This document shows positions 10,578-14,841 of a stretch of 14,841 bases of DNA, in pieces. Each line of letters starts with the position of its first letter. Within the stretch, counting starts at the first letter, position 1. The notes beneath the pieces were generated by a model. It worked only from the letters and a program-made list of their open reading frames with translations. It was not told the DNA's origin and did no database searches. Both the position numbers and the translations under genes were made by a program. Source of the stretch: an uncultured Pseudomonadota bacterium (GTDB taxonomy: Bacteria; Pseudomonadota; Gammaproteobacteria; Burkholderiales; SG8-41); contig CAMPGR010000093.1 in the NCBI GenBank assembly GCA_946885605.1, positions 1 to 14,841 of the forward strand, read 5' to 3'.

Positions 10578-11450
10578 ATGGCTGTACGTCACGACCGCTT
10601 TCTTTCGAGGGTCCTGTGGGTGACCGTGGTTGCCATCACGATCGTGAACGCGTGGCAGGCTCCATCATGGAGGGAGCGCGCGTTCATCGGCCTTGGCGCC
10701 GCTCCGCGCCTCGTGGAAGCGCGTGGCGATCTGGCGGACGAGGAGAAAAGCACAATCGAGCTCTTCGAAAAATCGAGAGGCTCTGTCGTCTACATCACCA
10801 CTACGGAGCGCGTGCTGGACCTTTGGTCGCGCACCGGCTCCGGGTTCCTCTGGGATGAAATCGGGCATGTGGTCACGAATTTTCATGTGGTCGGCAATGC
10901 CGAAGCGCGTGTGCGACTGAACGATGGACGCGAATACGGGGCCGCTCTGGTGGGCGCAAGCCCGTTGCATGACCTTGCGGTGCTGCGCATCCGGATCTCG
11001 GGCAGCCTTCCGACACCCTTGCCCGTGGGCTCGAGCGGGGAGCTCAAGGTCGGGCAGAAAGTCTTCGCGATCGGAAACCCGTTCGGGCTCGACTGGTCGC
11101 TCACCACTGGGGTCGTCTCGGCGCTCGACCGGTCGATCCCGACCGAGGACGCGCGCAGCGTGATCGAGCACCTCATCCAAACCGACGCCGCGATCAACCC
11201 GGGCAATTCAGGGGGGCCGCTGCTCGATTCCGCCGGCCGCTTGATTGGCGTCAATACCGCGATCTATAGCCCTTCGGGCGCTTATGCCGGCGTCGGCTTC
11301 GCCGTGCCCGTTGATACCGTAAACCGGGTCGTACCCCAGCTGATCTCCCGCGGCAACTACATTCATCCAATGCCAGGGGTCGGAGCGGGCGACACCACCA
11401 TCGCCGTGAATGGCAAAGACAGTGGAGGTCGCAAGGCTGATTATCAGTAA
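10578..11450 (+). CDS. degP: DegP/HtrA-type serine protease, truncated (PDZ domain lost)
   Basis: Trypsin-like envelope quality-control protease of 290 residues. An N-terminal hydrophobic segment (about 11-27) would act as a membrane anchor or signal, placing the protease domain in the periplasm. The catalytic triad is intact: His103 in VTNFHVVGNA, Asp132 in LHDLAVLRI and Ser211 in INPGNSGGPLL. After the protease core (to about RGNYIHP) the sequence jumps to AGDTTIAVNGK, which resembles only the last part of a PDZ domain (GDxIxAVNGK), and stops 11 residues later. Most of the PDZ domain is therefore missing, and a frameshift near 11418 probably removes the rest. Full-length single-PDZ relatives are roughly 80-100 residues longer. 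AGGAG (10563-10567) precedes the ATG. The protease may be active but unable to sense substrates through PDZ; it could equally be a decaying gene. Confidence 0.88.
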   Translation: MAVRHDRFLSRVLWVTVVAITIVNAWQAPSWRERAFIGLGAAPRLVEARGDLADEEKSTIELFEKSRGSVVYITTTERVLDLWSRTGSGFLWDEIGHVVTNFHVVGNAEARVRLNDGREYGAALVGASPLHDLAVLRIRISGSLPTPLPVGSSGELKVGQKVFAIGNPFGLDWSLTTGVVSALDRSIPTEDARSVIEHLIQTDAAINPGNSGGPLLDSAGRLIGVNTAIYSPSGAYAGVGFAVPVDTVNRVVPQLISRGNYIHPMPGVGAGDTTIAVNGKDSGGRKADYQ

Positions 11451-11535
11451 ACACAACACCGTGCGGCGCCGCGGAACTGAGCGGTATGCAAGGCTCTGGA
11501 ATGACCGTCAGTGGCTGACAACACCCGGAAGATGA
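11385..11535 (+). pseudogene. Degraded PDZ remnant at the degP 3' end
   Basis: The degP frame shows a PDZ-like GDTTIAVNGK and then diverges. From about 11416 the next frame stays open to a TGA at 11533-11535 and reads KTVEVARLIISKHNTVRRRG followed by ERYARLWNDRQWLTTPG. Joined as NGK-TVEVARL, this resembles the usual NGKxVxxxxxL continuation of HtrA PDZ domains, with a Trp/Asp/Gln stretch like the final PDZ strand. The simplest reading is an internal deletion plus a small frameshift. This is judged by eye without an alignment. Confidence 0.45.
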
Positions 11536-12047
11536 AGATAGAAGCCGACCGCAATCTTCTGGACGAATTATTGGCGGAGACTCGCCGTCATTGGCCGGTG
11601 ATGACGGCGTACGAGCGCTTCGAGCAAATCGTCGCTCTGGTGCTCAGTACCATCATAGCGATCCTCGTCGCTATTGCGCTCGTTCAACTGGTTCTCCAGG
11701 TATTGCCGCTGTTAATCGGCGGCGCTCTCAACATCCTGGACCATAGCGTCTTCCAGGCATTGTTCGGCGCGATCATGACACTGCTGATCGCGATGGAGTT
11801 CAAGCATTCGATTATCCGTGTCGCGGCGCGGAGAGAGCACATTATCCGGGTGAAGACGGTGGTTCTTGTCGCTCTCCTCGCGCTCAGCCGAAAATTCATC
11901 ATCCTGGACACGGATCAGACCAGCGCGGCCTCTGTTGCAGCGCTTGCGGGCGCCACCTTCGTGCTGGGAATCGTGTACTGGCTGTTGCGCGAGCGAGACG
12001 ATCGCTTGGGCACGTCGAGTACGTTTGACGAGGGAAGGTCGGCATGA
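11511..12047 (+). CDS. psiE: PsiE-family (phosphate-starvation-inducible) membrane protein
   Basis: Small inner-membrane protein of 178 residues from a GTG start at 11511. An ATG at 11532 (residue 8) is the alternative, and neither has a strong ribosome-binding site. Four hydrophobic helices are visible (about 37-67, 80-98, 117-133 and 143-163). The family-typical core is MEFKHSIIR followed by IRVKTVVLVALLALSRKFI and ILD. PsiE is named from phosphate-starvation induction in E. coli; its molecular function is unknown, but homologues recur with degP in heat-resistance islands. The start lies within the degraded downstream remnant of degP, so the erosion of degP reaches its leader. Its stop overlaps the start of the S4 gene by ATGA. 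Confidence 0.92.
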   Translation: MADNTRKMKIEADRNLLDELLAETRRHWPVMTAYERFEQIVALVLSTIIAILVAIALVQLVLQVLPLLIGGALNILDHSVFQALFGAIMTLLIAMEFKHSIIRVAARREHIIRVKTVVLVALLALSRKFIILDTDQTSAASVAALAGATFVLGIVYWLLRERDDRLGTSSTFDEGRSA

Positions 12048-12658
12048 GCAGGCCTGGTCCTCGCCTCAAGCGCATGCGCGCGCTCGGGTTGAATCTTCCC
12101 GGGCTGTCTCGCAAGTCGATCGAGAAGCGGCCGTATCCTCCGGGCCAGCATGGTCCGCGCAAGGCGGGCCGCCGCATCTCCGATTTCGGCAGGCAGCTCC
12201 TGGAGAAGCAGAAGCTGCGACTCAACTACGGGCTGAATGAAAGCGATCTTCGCCGCGCGGTTCTCGAAGCGCGGCGCAGCACACTGTCCACGGGCGCCAA
12301 GCTGGTCGAGCTGCTGGAACGGCGGCTGGACAATGTGGTATTCCGCGCGGGACTGGCGCCGTCGATTCCGGCTGCACGACAGCTCGTGCGACACCGCCAC
12401 ATCAGCGTAAACGACCGCGTCGTCACGATCCCGTCCCTGCGGGTACGCGCGGGCGATGTCATCGCGGCGCGTGAGCGTAGCCGTGAGCACCCTGTGATTC
12501 TTGACGCGCTACAGAATCCGGCACTCACGCGTCCCGACTGGCTTGCAGTGGACCCCGAAAGGCGAGTGGCGACCGTCAAGGCGCTGCCGGACCAGGGCGC
12601 GCCACCCTTTCCTGTGGACCTGCAGCGAGTGGTGGAGTACTACGCCACGCGAATTTGA
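12044..12658 (+). CDS. rpsD: Ribosomal protein S4 paralogue (C-minus form)
   Basis: Small-subunit 16S rRNA-binding protein of 204 residues, about the usual S4 length. Conserved S4 features are RPYPPGQHGPRK (29-40), ISDFGRQLLEKQKLRLNYG (45-63), the S4 RNA-binding domain (about 86-147: LLERRLDNVVFRAG, ARQLVRHRHISVN, VRAGDVIAARERSR) and a VEYYATRI ending. The N-terminal zinc-binding cysteines of C-plus S4 proteins are absent, and the first 30 residues diverge from a normal MARY-type start. The normal rpsD lies between rpsK and rpoA; this one stands alone behind psiE with an ATGA overlap and a good AGGGAAGG (12031-12038). It is therefore most likely a second, accessory S4. Whether it replaces S4 in ribosomes or acts as a free RNA-binding regulator is unknown. 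Confidence 0.93.
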   Translation: MSRPGPRLKRMRALGLNLPGLSRKSIEKRPYPPGQHGPRKAGRRISDFGRQLLEKQKLRLNYGLNESDLRRAVLEARRSTLSTGAKLVELLERRLDNVVFRAGLAPSIPAARQLVRHRHISVNDRVVTIPSLRVRAGDVIAARERSREHPVILDALQNPALTRPDWLAVDPERRVATVKALPDQGAPPFPVDLQRVVEYYATRI

Positions 12659-12741
12659 TCGGCATTGCGGCGCTTGCGCCGGCGTCGCGGCGCAGGGATG
12701 GCAAGGCTTATCCGCCGCGCTCGCTGGAAGAGGGAGGTGAA

Positions 12742-14445
12742 TCAGTGTTGCGCAAGTGCGTGATAACCCGGCTGTCCCTGGCGAGCAAGGAAAGCGTGAA
12801 TCTGGGGAACCGCCGCGGCGCCCTCGCCGATGGCGGCGCCCACGCGCTTGACCGATCCGGAGCGAACATCTCCAATCGCGAAAACCCCGGGCACGCTGCT
12901 CTCCAACGGCATGCGGCCATCCTTGCCCGTCGTCACGAATCCATGGTGATCAAGCGCGACGCCGCAATGTGCCAGCCATTCTGTGATTGGAACCGCGCCC
13001 AGGAATAGGAACACATGGCGGATCGGCCGCGTTTCCTGTTGGTTCGTGTCACGCTGGCACCACGTTACGGACTGCAGGCCGGACTCCGGGGTACCCGTCA
13101 CTCCGATGATCTCGGTGAGCTTTCGAATCTCGATGTTGGGGATCGCTTCCAGGCGGTCGATCAGATATTTCGACATGCTGGCGGCGAGGCTGGCACCGCG
13201 AACCAGCATCCATACTTTGGATACATGCTTAGAAAGATAATCAGCGGCCTGACCTGCTGAGTTGCCGCCACCCACGACAACGACCTCCTGTCGCTCGCAC
13301 ATCCTGGCTTCGATGGGCGAGGCCCAGTACCAGACGCCGTGCCCTTCCATGGCCCTGAGAGCGGGACAGTCCGGGCGGCGATACCGCGCGCCCGTGGCAA
13401 TGACCACCACACGACTGCGCACTGAGCGACTGTCGGCATGGTGGAGCGTAAAGAGATTGCCGTTGGTGGCCGACGCGCAATCAAGGTGGGCGACCTCGGA
13501 TGGAATCAATATGGTTGCACCGAACTTCTGCGCCTGGGTGAAAGCGCGTCCGGCCAATGCCTGACCCGAAATGCCAGTTGGAAAGCCAAGATAATTCTCG
13601 ATGCGCGCGCTGGCGCCGGCCTGTCCACCGAACCACCGCGCATCGATTGCCATTACGGACATGCCTTCCGAGGCCGCGTAGACTGCGGTCGCCAATCCAG
13701 CTGGACCCGCGCCCACGATGGCCAAGTCGTGCACCATAGCGTCGCGGGGGCCGATATCCAGCATGCCCATGCACGCTGCGAGCGCCCGTTCGGTCGGATT
13801 GCGCAGCACCGATCCATCGGGGCAGATGGCGAGCGGCAGCTCGGCCGGTCGTTCCGCGTAGTGCTCGATGAACGTTTGCGCATCCTGATCCCTGTCGGGA
13901 TCGAGCAGCAGGTGCGGAATGCCATTGCGGCTCAAGAAAGCGCGCAGCATGGCGACGTCGCCGGACGATTCGTGCCCGATCAGCACAGGGCCTCCCGTGC
14001 CGGTCTCGATCAACGCCACGCGACGCAGGATCAGTGCGCGCATGATCTTCTCGCCGAGATCTGCCTCCGCGATCAGTAAGGCCTGCAGGTGTTCCGGGGC
14101 GATCAGCAGTGCGTCCACATCCTCGATCGCCACAGCATCCACGAGGGAGTGCCGGCCGGAAAGCGATGTCAGTTCGCCGGCAAAGTTTCCAGCGAAGTAA
14201 TCGACTACGTGTGCCTCGTGTCCGTGTCTGTCGCGAGCCGTAATGCGGAGGGTTCCCGACAGCACGACGACAAGGCCGGGACTGGGCTTGCCTGTGCTAT
14301 AGACTCGCTCGCCCGCTCTATAGCCGCATGGCGTCCCGAATCGGCGCATGCGCGCAATCTCGTTCGGTGCGAGGACCGGGAAGGTTTGTGCGCGCCGCGT
14401 TTCGAGCGTCGGCGATGTGAGTTCATTCATCGTACCGTCTTGCAT
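12742..14445 (-). CDS. Cyclic-nucleotide-binding-like domain fused to thioredoxin-reductase-like flavoprotein
   Basis: Predicted FAD/NAD(P)H oxidoreductase of 567 residues from the ATG at 14445. GTG at 14460 and ATG at 14430 are alternatives, and none has a convincing ribosome-binding site. Order: a CRP-like cNMP-binding fold (about 25-145; GELTSLSGRHSLVDAVA), a thioredoxin/glutaredoxin-like linker (about 150-225; VLIGHESSGDVAMLRAFL) without a CxxC, then a TrxR-type reductase with FAD motif GAGPAG (245-250), NAD(P) motif GGGNSAG (392-398) and FAD-binding GVFAIGDVRSGSVKRVGA. Where classical TrxR has CATC it reads GVWYWASPIEARMC, so disulfide chemistry by the usual pair is impossible. The phosphate-binding Arg of the cNMP motif is replaced by Ser. 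It is convergent with the S4 gene, 83 bases apart, and so is probably transcribed separately. The true electron acceptor is unknown. Confidence 0.9.
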   Translation of the reverse strand: MQDGTMNELTSPTLETRRAQTFPVLAPNEIARMRRFGTPCGYRAGERVYSTGKPSPGLVVVLSGTLRITARDRHGHEAHVVDYFAGNFAGELTSLSGRHSLVDAVAIEDVDALLIAPEHLQALLIAEADLGEKIMRALILRRVALIETGTGGPVLIGHESSGDVAMLRAFLSRNGIPHLLLDPDRDQDAQTFIEHYAERPAELPLAICPDGSVLRNPTERALAACMGMLDIGPRDAMVHDLAIVGAGPAGLATAVYAASEGMSVMAIDARWFGGQAGASARIENYLGFPTGISGQALAGRAFTQAQKFGATILIPSEVAHLDCASATNGNLFTLHHADSRSVRSRVVVIATGARYRRPDCPALRAMEGHGVWYWASPIEARMCERQEVVVVGGGNSAGQAADYLSKHVSKVWMLVRGASLAASMSKYLIDRLEAIPNIEIRKLTEIIGVTGTPESGLQSVTWCQRDTNQQETRPIRHVFLFLGAVPITEWLAHCGVALDHHGFVTTGKDGRMPLESSVPGVFAIGDVRSGSVKRVGAAIGEGAAAVPQIHAFLARQGQPGYHALAQH

Positions 14446-14460
14446 TGTCTGAGGCTGCAC

Positions 14461-14841
14461 GTGGGTTGCGTCAATCTGTCAGCGGGCAAGAAACGTAAGT
14501 TTTTGTGAATAGACGCGTCACGTTCGAACATGCGTGCGCGTAGCACACAGCAGACCGCGCCGACGAGCGCCGCGACAGGATGAGAAACGCGGTCAAAGGG
14601 ATCGGCGACTGCTGGCGCGAATCAATCAAGTATACAGAGACGTCAGAACGGCGCTGCCGGACGCACGCGACAGAGTGCCGTCAGCAATCGCTTACAACCA
14701 AAGGTAGATCGTTTCTTAGCGGGCGATGGAGCAGAATTGCAACGTCCGTCGGGTTACGCAAAAAGAAGTGAAGTCAAAAGACAGGCCCCGCGTGACCATG
14801 CGACAAGGGCGGCGGGGAGGCCTGTAGCCTTCGCCGAGTAC
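14461..14841. other. Region without a supported gene
   Basis: This 381-base stretch upstream of the minus-strand flavoprotein gene should hold its promoter, but I found no convincing -35/-10 pair. A 63-codon frame (14580-14771, plus) has no recognisable motif and only a weak ribosome-binding site, so I do not call it. The segment is visibly less GC-rich than the rest, with a purine-rich AAAAAGAAGTGAAGTCAAAAG just before the terminal hairpin. Confidence 0.6.
14781..14825 (-). terminator. Hairpin with T-rich flank on the minus strand, possible intrinsic terminator
   Basis: ACAGG (14781-14785) and CCCCGC (14786-14791) pair with GCGGGG (14812-14817) and CCTGT (14821-14825), leaving a three-base bulge and a 20-base loop. 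The adjacent plus-strand sequence AAAAGAAGTGAAGTCAAAAG reads as a T-rich run (CTTTTGACTTCACTTCTTTT) after the stem on the minus strand. It would end a gene entering from the right edge. Confidence 0.4.

Noticed and set aside
12665..12682. GC-rich palindrome GGCGCTTGCGCC after the S4 gene
   Set aside because: A 5-bp stem with a two-base loop and no T-run is too weak to call a terminator.
12655..13008. 117-codon plus-strand frame after the S4 gene
   Set aside because: It is mostly antisense to the C-terminus of the flavoprotein gene, with no motif and no ribosome-binding site.
14580..14771. 63-codon plus-strand frame
   Set aside because: Arg/Ser/Thr-rich with no recognised motif and only a weak ribosome-binding site. 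It cannot be separated from chance.

Overview
The window is high-GC, gene-dense proteobacterial DNA. A FixL/FixJ-type two-component pair, a C-minus ribosomal protein S4, and ClpG, PsiE and HdeD homologues suggest a beta- or gammaproteobacterium, but I cannot name the genus. No tRNA, rRNA, CRISPR array, transposase or integrase is visible.

Layout. (1) Bases 1-1742 hold the end of a PAS-containing histidine kinase and its FixJ-like response regulator, overlapping at an ATGA. (2) A roughly 200-base gap with a hairpin follows. (3) Bases 1943-12658 carry nine plus-strand genes: an AraC-type regulator, an FtsH-type membrane AAA protease, an alkaline-phosphatase-superfamily hydrolase, an HdeD-family membrane protein, an Hsp20 small heat-shock protein, a ClpG/ClpK-type disaggregase with a zinc-finger-like N-terminus, a DegP/HtrA-type serine protease that has lost its PDZ domain, a PsiE-family membrane protein, and a second-copy-type ribosomal protein S4. 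(4) A convergent minus-strand gene (12742-14445) encodes a cyclic-nucleotide-binding-like domain fused to a thioredoxin-reductase-like flavoprotein without the CxxC active site. (5) The last ~380 bases are non-coding as far as I can see and end in a hairpin.

Interpretation. The set ftsH, hdeD, hsp20, clpG/clpK, degP and psiE matches the core of the mobile heat-resistance and protein-quality-control island described as LHR, tLST or TLPQC. Hsp20 would hold unfolding proteins, ClpG would pull them out of aggregates, and FtsH and DegP would degrade damaged membrane and envelope proteins. HdeD and PsiE are membrane proteins whose role in the set is poorly defined. The thioredoxin, KefB and YfdX genes common in such islands are not seen here. 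Unusual additions are the phosphatase-like hydrolase, the AraC regulator coupled to ftsH, and the S4 paralogue coupled to psiE. ATGA overlaps (kinase/regulator, araC/ftsH, psiE/rpsD) indicate translational coupling. A 9-bp hairpin between clpG and degP may split the cluster into an upstream and a downstream expression unit.
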